Below, one piece after another: positions 1 through 10,263 of a DNA stretch of 64,000 nucleotides. Positions within the stretch are counted from its first letter, which is position 1. Each line of letters opens with the position of its first letter. This stretch comes from Lactuca virosa. Taxonomy: Eukaryota > Streptophyta > Magnoliopsida > Asterales > Asteraceae. The stretch covers positions 225,349,779-225,413,778 of the forward strand of contig CAKMRJ010005745.1 of assembly GCA_928212115.1 (NCBI GenBank), given 5' to 3'. Position numbers and translations under genes: made by a program. The notes below the pieces were generated by a model. The model searched no databases and had not been told where the DNA came from. It worked only from the letters and a program-made list of their open reading frames with translations.

Positions 1-837
1 GGGTCGAAGATCATATTTGTTGCTTGGTGTTTGAGGGAGAGAGCAAGAGACTGGTGGGAGGCAGTCGGTGATAAATTGGGAGCCCTAGCCGTTGAGGCCA
101 TGACCTGGTCGGACATGGTAGCCAGGTTCTGAGCCGAGTTCGTGCCAGCTGTAGAGGTTCAGTAGCTGGCCATGGAGTTTTTGGACTTGATACAGACTAC
201 TGAGACGGTGACGGAGATTACTGCCAAGTTCAGGGAGAGTTCCTTGTTGGTATCCCAGTATGCGGTGATGAGGAGATGAAGAAAACCCGGTACCATGACA
301 TGTTGAGAGATGACATTCGGAAATATGTCAGTTATTTGGCGTGCCCGACTTTGGATGATATGATAGCCAGGGAACGAGAGAGGGAGATTGATATATAGCA
401 CTTCAGGAAGAGGAAGGCAGAGACTGGGCAGGGAACCGGGGTTTCGATGAAGAAACCCAAGGGATTCGACTCGAGGTCGAAGGGCCAGCAGGTTTGGAGC
501 CGCTGTGAGAAATGTGGCAAGACGTACGAGGGAGTTTGTAGAGTAGGGGGATCGGGCTGCAATATGTGCGGCAAGACTGGACACTTTAGTAGGGATTGTA
601 CTGCCCATACCCCCGTCATTCAGACATCAGACCTGATTTGCTTCCATTGCAATCAGAGGGGCCATAAAAAGGCCAACTGCCCGAGATTGGTATCAGGAGC
701 GACAGTGGCGGCGCCAGCTCCAACGACTCTGTAGATCACAAATGGCTGTCAGGTCAAGTCCGATGCTCCGGTGGGGAGGAGCCGAGCCTTCCAGCTGACC
801 GCCGAGGAGGCGCATGTCGCACCAGATGTGGTGACGG
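1..837 (+). pseudogene. E1 gag, 3' portion, broken
   Basis: Structural capsid/nucleocapsid protein of E1. Frame 1 at the window start encodes the DWWE-type retrotransposon gag core (around 40-70) and carries stops at 130-132 and 163-165. A shift near 275 moves to the frame of 447-734. That part has CCHC knuckles: NMCGKTGHFSRDC and the complete third knuckle ICFHCNQRGHKKANC, preceded by a short CEKCGKTYEGVC box. A stop TAG at 732-734 precedes the conserved gag tail, which ends in AEEAHVAPDVVTG at 837. The stops and shifts make it non-functional. Confidence 0.85.
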
Positions 838-906
838 GTATGTTTCTTCTCCCTAGCTTTTATTATATGTTAGTCTGATATTTATATTCCATGTATTATG
901 TTTTAG
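838..906 (+). other. Putative intron between gag and protease of E1
   Basis: The 69 bp segment starts GTATGT directly after the gag tail and ends TTTTAG directly before the protease. It is T-rich and holds an in-frame TGA at 876-878. Removing it restores one reading frame from gag into protease (phase 1). The same layout occurs in E2b (17707-17771) and E3 (33472-33540). E2a has gag fused to protease at this spot with no insert. Splicing itself is inferred. Confidence 0.65.
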
Positions 907-1275
907 GATCGTTCCATGTCAACGGTATCCCAATACTGGTATTATTTGACTCAGGGGTTACCCGATCGTTCGTATCTCTTGCACTCAGCAAGAAGTTTTC
1001 CTAGTCTACAAGCATGTTGGACGGTCCTTTAGAGGTTGAGATTACGGAAGATCGATCCATACGGGCTTCGGAGGTTTATAGGGATTGGGTATTGTGATGT
1101 GTGGCGAGCGCTATCTTGTGGATTTGGTTCCTATTCCCCTGCGAGGGAAAAAGGTCATCGTAGGCATGGATTGGTTGAGCCCTAATGGGGCGGTGATCGA
1201 CTGTGAGCAGTAGCTGGTTCGGGTTAGGACCCCAAGTGGGGGAGAGCTGACGGTGCAGGGTGAGAGACCGCTGCG
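907..1275 (+). pseudogene. E1 aspartic protease, truncated
   Basis: Retropepsin-like domain. The active-site motif FDSG is at about 947-958, followed by RSFVSLALSKKF typical of this clade. The end of the domain is readable as VGMDWLS at about 1160-1180. Frameshifts (near 1000-1090) and stops break it. The spacer that normally links protease to RT is missing: the sequence jumps at about 1275-1290 from the GE(R/G)-type spacer start to the EMQ..LQELLD start of RT. The intact order can be seen in E2b (26090-26400), which has about 80-100 more residues here. Confidence 0.75.
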
Positions 1276-1284
1276 TGGACTAGT

Positions 1285-2690
1285 TATGCCCGAGATGCAG
1301 GGATTATGTACACAGCTGCAGGAGCTATTAGACAATGGATTTATAAAGTCAAGCAGTTCGACTTGGGGAGCCTTGATTCTATTTGTGAAGAAGAAGGACG
1401 GATCCCACCGGATGTGTATAGAGTACCGGGAGTTAAATAAGGTAACGGTGAAGAACCGTTACCCACTCCCGTGGATCAACGATCTCTTCGACTTGCTTCA
1501 GGGAGCATCTTGGTTTTCCAAGATTGATTTGTGATCAGGCTATCACCAGATGAGAGTCCGAGACGAAGATGTGCAGAAGACAGCCTTTCAGACTCAATAT
1601 GGTCATTACGAGTTCGTGGTGATGCCGTTTGGGCTCACCAATGCTCCTGTCGCGTTCATGGATCTCATGAACCACGTATGCACACCGATGCTGGATCGGT
1701 CTGTGGTAGTCTTTATTGATGACAACTTGGTTTACTCCAAGGTGCAGGAGCAGCACGAGGAGGACTTGAGGGAGGTGTTGGAGACGTTGAGGAGGGAGAG
1801 TATTTTCGCAAAGTTCTCTAAGTGCATGTTTTGGTTGCACAAGGTGCAGTTTATGGGGCACCTTGTCAAACAGAACGGTATACTGGTCGTTCCGGCCAAG
1901 GTAGAGGCTGTGATGAGATGGGAGGTTCCGAGGTCTCTATCTGAGATTCGGAGTTTTCTTGGTCTGGCGGGTTATTATTGGAGAGTCATTCAGGATTTCT
2001 CCAAGATTGCTATTCCACTGACCCGACTAACGAAGAAGTCGGTGACATTCTGTTGGGGGCCTGAGCAGCAGGTAGCTTTCGAGACTTTAAGGCAGAAGTT
2101 ATGCGAGGCACCGATATTGACCCTGCCTGAGGGCGTTGAGGATTTCTTAGTGTATTGTGACGCGTCTATCATGGGCTTAGGCATAGTGTTGATGCATAGA
2201 GGGCGCGTCATCACTTACGCCTCGAGGAAGCTGAAGCCTCACGAGGCGAATTACGCAACACACGACCTGGAGTTAGGGGCAGTTGTTTTGCCCTCAATAT
2301 TTGGTGACACTACCTCTATGGGGTCCACTGTACTATCTACATGGACCACAAGAGCCTGAAGTACTTGATGGATCATCCAAATCTGAACATGAGGCAACGA
2401 CGTTGGTTGGATGTGGTGAAGGATTATGATGGTGAGATCCTCTACCACCCGGGGAAGGCCAATGTAGTAGCCGATGCTCTCAGGCGCAAGGCGGTCACGA
2501 CTCCGATCAGGGATGTATGCCTGAGGACGACAGTGATTACTCCGTTGCTGGAATGGATACGAGCGGCTCAAGTCGAGGGTATGAAGGAAGAACGCCGGAA
2601 GTGTGAGCGGATTATAGGACAGGTGGCTTCCTTAGACTACGATAGTTTTGGATTGTTGACCCTGAATCGTAGGGTCTAGGTTCCCTACTG
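1285..2690 (+). pseudogene. E1 reverse transcriptase and RNase H, broken
   Basis: RT motifs are easy to read: [21 protein letters not shown], then KIDL followed by a TGA at 1532-1534 where Arg is expected, [12 protein letters not shown], and [10 protein letters not shown], where the usual Ile after the catalytic DD is Asn. SFLGLAGYY follows. RNase H has [16 protein letters not shown] and, after a frameshift near 2295, [10 protein letters not shown]. The H-zone tail and linker run to a stop near 2677. Stops and shifts exclude activity. Confidence 0.85.
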
Positions 2691-3300
2691 GGGCGGTGTG
2701 TGCTAGGTTCTGATGGAGGAGGCTCACAATTCGAGATTCTCCATCCATCCCAGCGCGAGGAAGATGTATCGGGATATTCGCCCTGATTATTGGTGGTCGT
2801 GTATGAAGTGGGATGTAGCTTGGTATGTGGAGCGGTGCTTGAATTGCAGGAAAGTCAAGGACGAGCATCAGGAACTTCACGGAAAGACGCAGCCGTTCGA
2901 GATTCCTGTGTGGAAATGAGAAGACATCATTATATATTTCATCACAAAGCTTCCCAGGACCACACGAGGGTTAGATTTTATCTGGTTCATCGTGGATCGG
3001 TTGACCAAGAGTGCACACTTTATCCCGATCCAGGAGAGTATATCAGCAGAGAAGCTAGCCGAGATTTACGTTCGCGAGGTAGTGGCTCGGCATAGTGTGC
3101 CAGTTTTGGTTGTGTCAGACAGAGATGTTCACTTTACTTCTAGATTTTGGAAGCGGTTTCATGACGAGATGGGTACTCGTCGTCATTTTAGTACAACTTT
3201 TCAACCGCAGATGGATGGGCGGAGTGAGAGGACGATTCAGACTCTTGAGGATATGCTACGCGCATGTGTAATGGATTTTGGTGGGATTTGGGATACGTAT
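2690..3300 (+). pseudogene. E1 integrase, N-terminal and core part, cut by E2a
   Basis: The zinc-binding HHCC part is present (H of FSIHPSARKMY, C..C of RCLNCRKVK at about 2720-2860). A stop TGA at 2917-2919 follows VWK, and a short garbled stretch replaces the usual WE(x)SMDFI box, so the first catalytic Asp is replaced by Tyr (IIIYFITKLPR). The core continues from 2992 with [18 protein letters not shown] and GRSERTIQTLED, so the second Asp and the Glu remain. The reading frame runs to WDTY at 3289-3300, exactly where the E2a LTR begins. Confidence 0.85.
3296..3300. repeat. Target-site duplication CGTAT, left of E2a
   Basis: CGTAT at 3296-3300 is repeated at 12370-12374, directly outside the TG...CA ends of the two E2a LTRs. 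Removing E2a plus one copy restores the E1 integrase frame (WDTY then LPLAEFSY). Confidence 0.95.
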
Positions 3301-5474
3301 TGTAACATACACGTTTTGAAATCGTGTTTGAAGTAAATAATATTATGAAATATTATGTGATATTTAGTATTGAGTTCTAACGGATAGTTTTTACTAGAAA
3401 TAACATAAAACTATGTTCAGAATCACTCGGAAAATATTGGACGTCTTATGAGATTCCAATTAAAAGATAAATATCGAAATTTAACGAAGATATAGAATTT
3501 GAAATAAGTAAAATTTTATTAATGAAAGTTTTAGATAATTTCGTTTGAAACATTTAGGCGAAAACCTCATCGAAATTTGAGTTATAACAAAGAAGTTATG
3601 ACCAATCGAAGATCCGCGACAAAACCGGCACGACACCGAATGACGTAAAAAGTGAGTTTTTGATAAACTACTTTTTAGACTTGGTGATGTAAATGAAAGT
3701 CGTAGTATTTGTTAAACCGAGAATTTTCATAAAAAGAACGCCCTAATCTGACTTCGCATGAGGAAGTTATGGTTTTTCTAAGTTTCAGCTTACTAGTAGA
3801 CAGCTAAAAACTCGAATTTTAGATCAAGTGATTTTTAGCCGACACAAGCTAAATGAGAATCGAAGGTCTCGTCAGTAGTAGTACAACGGTAAAAAGCAGA
3901 CGAAAACGGACGTCAGATGAAGAAGTTATGAATTTTTAACGGATTTTCCTGTCCCGGTCTGTTAAAAATAATAATATTAAAAATAAATCAAAATTATCCG
4001 ACGAAGTCTAAATGAAAGTTGTAGAATATATTTCCGCCTACGCGTGCATATAAAGAACGTCAAAAACGGAGCCCGTATGCGAAAGTTATGGATTTTAGAA
4101 GATTTGGGCTCATTTTCCGAGGAATCTCGCAAGGATAAGGTCCGGAATAGGCCACGTCATCGGATCCTCACATGCATACCCCGTGCAAGACACGCGTGTC
4201 GCTTGCTGATTTGACCGAAGAAGTGGTCCAATGGCCTTCCGACGCGCCTCGCTTCTGACTTCGCCTCGTGTCCGAAGCGCTGGACCAATCCGGTTCCGAC
4301 GCGTGCCATCCGAGCCTCGCAGATGACTCCTTCGGATCCGAGCCTCGCTCCAGCTGCCGCGTGTCCTTCTTCCTTCGGCCGAAGCTCCGGACCTCGCTAC
4401 TATAAATAGTAGCTACGAACCCTCCCGTCTAATGTTAGGAAATTTACACATTTTGACCCCTAAATCCATATTTCCACTATTTCAACTTCCCCCGAAGCCC
4501 CGAGATTATTTCCAACGCCCGAAACACGCCCCGAAGTTCCCGAGAAGCCCGAAAATTTTATCTTTTCGGATTTGAAGCTCTACCTTCGCAGAGCCCGGTT
4601 TTCAAGAAAACTCCCAGTTTTCAACGAAGGAAGTTATAATTAGAGCCGAAGTGCTGCCCAAATTACTATTTTAACCACCAGTTATTTCACATGAGTTTAA
4701 TATATAGGAACAATTGTATGTTATGTGTTATATGTGCTATGTGTTTTTCCATGCTATCATCTCGTGTTATTATTTTTGCTATTTTTATAGCAAGGCTATA
4801 CCTCTGACCACAAAGTGTATGACATAGGCATCACTTGGGTATTAGTATGTACCGTTGACCATGAAGTGTATGACATATGCATCACTTTGGCTTCGGCAGT
4901 ATGCTAAGATAAGGCTGAAAGCCTGAATAATCTAGCAAAATGATATTCCTGAGTATTTTTTGTGCCACTTCTGCTGAAACTTTATTGATTGTATATCAAG
5001 TATGGAAATTGTTATGTCTCATTGATTGATATGGAAAGCTTTTCGCATTATTCACATATGCCTTTGTTGTTCCTTGTTCCTCCTTGCTTCTGCCATATTG
5101 AAGTGTATATATGGCATAATATTATATTCTATCTATTATTGAACTCACTAAGCATCACCGCTTACCCCTCTCAATGTTTAACAAATTTGCAGGAGATAAG
5201 TAACCAGTATAATCGTATACTGTTGCAAGATTTTTGAATAGTTTGAAACTATTGTATTTTGTACTCATGTATGTATAAATTATAGTATCCTGGGAAGTTT
5301 TGTAACATATAAAATTTTGTAATAGTCGGTTTGTATCCAGTCTTATGTAAACAAGTTATCAATGTAAAATATTGTTTTTATGAATATGCAAGTAGCATGT
5401 TTTGGGATACCAACTGTCGAGTATGAATGTTTGGGTCTTTCAGAAATACAAAAGTTTAGAAAGGGGCTCTTTCA
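3301..5474 (+). repeat. E2a 5' LTR (2174 bp)
   Basis: Begins TGTAACATACACG and ends CTCTTTCA. A TATA box TATAAATA is at 4401-4408 within a small palindrome (CTACTATAAATAGTAG). A region rich in CG and GCC words lies upstream of it (4100-4390). The module CTCACTAAGC ... TTTGCAG is at 5141-5192. The donor-like GGTGAGT found in the 3' LTR (11589-11595) is mutated here. Nothing in the LTR encodes a protein. Confidence 0.93.
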
Positions 5475-5478
5475 CTCA

Positions 5479-5490
5479 TGGTATCAGAGC
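5479..5490 (+). other. Primer-binding site of E2a
   Basis: TGGTATCAGAGC, the complement of the 3' end of initiator methionine tRNA, lies 4 bp after the LTR. This is the usual minus-strand primer site of plant gypsy and copia elements. Confidence 0.92.
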
Positions 5491-5570
5491 AGTGGTTTAA
5501 GTGAACTAAATTCCACGGATTGGTATTTAGACTTAAACTATTGGAAGTTCAATATATGAACTGAATCATT

Positions 5571-5670
5571 GTAAGTATATGGATACGAACTTTAGGAAAG
5601 ACTTAAGTAGAGTATTAGGTAAGGATAAACCCTAATATATTCTAAAATACAATCTTACTCCATATTGCAG
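5571..5670 (+). other. Possible leader intron of E2a
   Basis: GTAAGT at 5571-5576 is a good plant donor, and ATATTGCAG at 5662-5670 is a good acceptor lying only 4 nt before the gag ATG (5675). The 100 bp between is AT-rich. Other elements in the window have the same acceptor-at-ATG arrangement. The intron is inferred from sequence only. Confidence 0.4.
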
Positions 5671-5674
5671 AACA

Positions 5675-7210
5675 ATGGCTAAACAAGTGGCTAGCCATAC
5701 CCCTGAGGTGGCTGTAGTTCCTCAACCTGATGAAGTAAATACTCCAGTATCTCCTCGTGAGGAGCAACTTATGGATTAACTCACTGGTGTTATTCGGCAG
5801 ACTCTCAAAGAACATAAAAAGAATAATCATAAAGGCAAAGAGAAAGCCACTGGAGAATCTTCGGGAGAGAAGGCGAGACATCCCTCATTCAAGACTTTCA
5901 AGAGTAGCGGTGCTACAGAGTTTTCTGGTGTCTTTAATCCCATAGTTGTTCTAACTTGGATTCATAACACAGAGAAGGTGTTTCGTATCTCTCATGTGGA
6001 TAATGAAGACAAAGCTAACTATGCTTCTGCAATGCTCATCGGAGAAGCATTGGTTTGGTGGGAAGCAACATATGAAGCTCTCAATGAGTATGACCAGGAG
6101 AATATATCCTGGGAGATGTTCAAAACTCGTTTGTTAGGGAAGTATTGTCCTCTACATATGAGGAGGAGATTGGAGAAGGAATTCCTCGAGCTTAAACAAG
6201 GAGGAATGACTGTGAATGAGTATGAAACTTAGTTCAATCAAAACGCACGGTTTGCTGCAAAGTATATTCCAAATGAAGATGAGAAAATTCAGTTATTCTT
6301 AGAGGGACTAAGACATGAAATCCATGATTTTGTAGCCAATCGGGATGTTCTGTCGTTTGATAAAGCTGTTGAGTATGCTCGATGACGTGAGCATGACTTA
6401 GAGATACATGGTGCTACTCTTAGTGTTCCAAAACATCCACGTACGGAAAGGACTGCCCCTGCTTCCTCTATTCCACCAACTCAATCCGTTCGATCTGAAT
6501 CTAGCAAGCAAGTACAATCTCAGAGTGCTTTTCGTGGCCGCGGCAGGTCACAATCTTTTTCACTTCAGTCGCCAGCTTATCGAAATTGTGGAAAGAATCA
6601 TCCGGGCGAATGCAGAATAGAGGAAGGATATGTGGTATGTTATGGATGTGGAGAAATAGGCCACAAGAGGCCCGTATGTCCAAGGAAAGGTGTTACATGC
6701 TTAGCATATGGTGTTACTGGCCACAAGAAGCGTTTCTGCCCTACTCTTACTAGTCAAAGGGCGGGGAGTCAAGCTTCTGTTCAGCAACCGGCGAGAAGAC
6801 AAGCTCCTGTTCAACAATCAAGGGGTACTCCAACTAAGATGGAGGAGGTTCCAAAAACTAATGGTCGTGCATTCCAGATCACCACAGAAGAGGCATGCGA
6901 GGACCCGAATGTTGTGACGGGTACATTTCTTGTTAACTCTAGACCTGCTCACATCTTATTTGATTCTGGTGCCTCAGATTCTTTTGTGTCTTATGAATTT
7001 AAGCATTCTTTTCAAACTGCTTGCTATGCACTCGCGCAACCATTTCACGTAGATACTGCTGGAAGTATATCATTACTTGCCGATAAAGTCTGTAGGAATT
7101 GTGTTATAGAAATTGAAGGCTACAATTTTCTTGCTAATCAAATTCCTATCTCCTTGCCCAACCTTGACATTATTCTCGGCATGGATTGGTTGTCAAAGAA
7201 CCATGCATAA
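5675..7210 (+). pseudogene. E2a gag and protease, with in-frame stops
   Basis: The ATG at 5675 follows the TTGCAG acceptor. The frame is never shifted but has stops at 5777-5779, 6230-6232, 6383-6385 and 7208-7210. Gag has the WWEATYEAL and F(K)TRLLGKYCP core, then CYGCGEIGHKRPVC, a full CCHC knuckle. A second knuckle reads CLAYGVTGHKKRFC, in which the second Cys is Tyr. Gag runs straight into protease (about 6900-7200) with FDSGASDSFVS and GMDWLSK, with no intron. The stops fit CAG to TAG and CGA to TGA changes, the signature of cytosine deamination. Confidence 0.9.
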
Positions 7211-10200
7211 CTCTTGTGCTATGAAAAGATAGTACGTATTCCCATTGAAGGGGAGAATCCTATCTATGTCTACGGTGAACAAGGAATCTTAAAAATAATC
7301 TCTTTCCTCAAAGCTCATAAATTCATATCGGAAGGGTGTTCTATTTATCTGGCCTACACAATTGATGTCTCAAAAGAGGAGAAGAAAACGGTGAATGATG
7401 TCCCCATTGCTAAAGAATATCCAGATGTTTTTCCCAAAGAATTGCCTAGACTTCCACCGGACAGGAAAGTAGAATTTCAAATTGACCTTCTGCCTGGCGC
7501 TGCTCCGATTGCAAAGACTCCTTATCGTCTTGCGCCAGCTGAGATGAAAGAAATGATGATCCAACTGCAGGAACTACTTGACAAAGGTTTCATTCGACCG
7601 AGTACCTCTCCCCGGGGTGCTCCGGTACTATTTGTCAAGAAGAAAGATGGATCGATGCGGATGTGCATTGATTATCGCGAGCTAAATAAGGTGACTATCA
7701 AGAACAAGTACCCACTGCCTCGCATCGACGATTTGTTCGATCAACTTCAGGGTGTTAGCTATTTCTCAATGATTAATTTGAGATCTGGCTATCATCAGTT
7801 GAAAGTACAAGAGCAGGATGTACCAAAGACTGCTTTTCGTACTCGATATGGGCATTATGAATTCCTTGTCATGCCGTTCGGTCTTACAAATGCTCCTGCT
7901 GTATTCATGGATATGATGAATCGAGTATGCCGTACAATGCTCGATAAATCTGTCATCGTATTCATTGACGATATTCTAATCTATTCCAAGTATGAAGCTG
8001 ATCATGCCATACATATTCGTGCGGTATTAGAACTTCTTCGAAAGGAGAAACTATATGTTAAATTCTCGAAATGTGAATTTTGGCTTCGCCAAGTTCAATT
8101 TCTCGGCCATGTTGTTTCTGGTGACGGTGTATCAGCAGATCCTACCAAAATCGAAGCTATTCAAAATTGGGAAGTGCCCCGTAATGCTTCCGAAATTCGT
8201 AGTTTCTTGGGTCTCGCGGGATATTACCGGAGATTCATTAAAGACTTTTCTCATATAGCCGTACCTTTCACGAGTCTTACACGAAAGGAAGTGAAGTTCG
8301 AATGGGGTGAAGCCCAAGAAAAATCTTTCTCAACTCTAAAAGATCTTTTGACTCATGCTCCAATCTTATCACTCCCAGAAGGTGATGATGATTTCTCTGT
8401 ATATAGCGATGCTTCAAGATTGGGACTCGGTTGTGTGTTGATCCAACGTGGTAAAGTGATAGCCTATGCCTCAAGACAACTGAAAGATTATGAAAAGAAT
8501 TATCCCACTCATGATCTCGAACTCGTTGCGGTGGTATTTGCCCTAAAATTTTGGAGACATTACCTCTTTGGTACAAAATGTCAATTGTATACCGACCACA
8601 AGAGTCTCAAATATATATTCAGTCAGCAAACTCTGAATATGAGACAACAACGAGTCATGGAGCTGATCAAAGACTATGACTGTGAAATCCTGTATCGTCC
8701 TGGAAAGGCTAATGTAGTTCCCGATGCACTTAGCAGAAAGGTTTATCGTAATAGTATGTGTTATGCTATTACTCACACCACAGTAAAGTTCACTATTCTA
8801 GATGAACTAGAGAAATGGCAAGTAGAGGCCCTAAAGCCAGAAAATGTGAAGAAAGAAGGGATGATACATTATACCGATGTTTTACTTGATGATCCACGAG
8901 GATTGAAGGTATTCAAGAATCGGCTATGGATTCCAAAGATTAGTGGATTAAGAAAGAAGATTTTAGATGAAGCCCATAAGTCTAAACTGTCAATACATCC
9001 TGGTGCAAGTAAAATGTACTATGATGTAAGAGCTAATTATTGGTGGCCTGGATTAAAGACAGACATTGGAAGATATGTACATGAATGCTTAGTATGCTTA
9101 CAAGTCAAAACAGAGCACCAAAAGCCTTACGGAACTCCGGAAAGTCTTAGTGTTCCTGTATGGAAATGGGAAGAACTTTCCATGGATTTTATTACCAATT
9201 TGCCAAAGACTGCTAGACAACATGATAGCATTTGGGTAATCGTCGACCGCCTGACTAAAAGCGCTCATTTTCTTGCCATGCGTGAAACGGCTCCAATGGA
9301 GAAATACGCACAAGTATACTTGGATGAAATTGTTGCAAGACATGGGGTGCCACTAAAGATCATTTCTGATCGTGATACTCGCTTCACACATCACTTTTGA
9401 GCGAGTATGCAACGTGAAGTGGGATCTCGAGTTACTCTTAGCACAGCTTATCATATCCAGACAGACGGTCAGACGGGGAGAACAATCCAAACAGTGGAAG
9501 ATACGCTTCGTGTATGTGTCTTGGAGTTCGGTGGTAACTAGGATAAATACTTACCTCTTGTAGAATTCTCGTATAATAACAGTTACCACGCTTCAATCAA
9601 AATGCCACCATATGAAGCATTATATGGTCGCAAATGTCGTACGCCATTATGTTGGCGTGATGTAGGACAGAAGATCCTTGGAGGCCCTGAAATGATTCAA
9701 GACACCACCGACAAGATTCAAATTGTACGAGAAAGAATGAAAGCCGCCCAGGATCGACAAAAGTCCTATACGGAAAAGAGGAGGCGACCAATAGAATTCC
9801 AGGTGGGTGGTTTCGTAATGTTGAAGGTATCCCCATGGAAAGGCCTTATGCGATTTGGAAAGAAAGGAAGACTTAGTCCTAGATTTGTTCGTCCTTTCAA
9901 AATCCACCAGACGATTGGTAAACAAGCATACCGCTTGGAATTGCCTGAATATTTGGCAGGTATTCATGATTCCTTTCATGTGAGTTATCTGCGCAAATGC
10001 TTCAGCATTTATGATGAGACAGTTCCATTATCCGAGGTGAAATTGGATAATAAGTTAAGATATGTAGAAGAGCCTGAAGAGATCGTGAATGAAAGAACAA
10101 CTAATCTACGTAATAAAGAAGTAGAGTTGGTGTTTGTCAAGTGGAAACGCCATCAAGGCCCGAACTATAATTGGGAGAATAAGAATGAGATAAGAGCGAA

Positions 10201-10219
10201 ATATCCTCATTTATTTTAA
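7211..10219 (+). pseudogene. E2a RT, RNase H, integrase and chromodomain-like tail
   Basis: Open from 7211 to a TGA at 9398-9400, then a TAG at 9539-9541, all in the gag frame, ending at a TAA at 10217-10219. [40 protein letters not shown] and [11 protein letters not shown]. The first catalytic Asp of RT (normally [10 protein letters not shown]) is Asn. RNase [30 protein letters not shown]. Integrase: HHCC zinc site at about 8985-9120, [15 protein letters not shown], and TDGQTGRTIQ, in which Gly replaces the catalytic Glu. The tail LVFVKWKRHQGP..NWE is a degenerate chromodomain. With two catalytic residues lost, the enzyme is dead. Confidence 0.92.
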
Positions 10220-10247
10220 TCGATGTAATTTCGGGGACGAAATCCTC

Positions 10248-10260
10248 AAAAGGAGGAGGT
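10248..10260 (+). other. Polypurine tract of E2a
   Basis: AAAAGGAGGAGGT directly before the 3' LTR, where plus-strand synthesis is primed. Confidence 0.85.
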
Positions 10261-10263
10261 ATT

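Larger units (their letters stand above)
1..3300 (+). mobile_element. Ty3/gypsy element E1, left piece (gag to integrase)
   Basis: This is the internal part of a chromodomain-type (Tekay-like) gypsy element whose 5' LTR and gag start lie left of the window. The piece ends inside the integrase core at 3300, where E2a begins. The host sequence resumes at 12375 in the same reading frame, after the duplicated CGTAT (3296-3300 and 12370-12374). A third piece, the rest of its 3' LTR, is at 30741-31645. Gag, protease, RT, RNase H and integrase follow in the usual gypsy order. The element is clearly decayed, with stops, frameshifts and an internal deletion. Confidence 0.9.

Noticed and set aside
5479..5490. 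tRNA-like match
   Set aside because: Only the 12-13 nt primer-binding complement of tRNA-Met; no tRNA cloverleaf there or elsewhere was recognised.
7370..8776. Several minus-strand ORFs of 60-100 residues across pol
   Set aside because: Antisense shadows of the E2a RT and RNase H frame.
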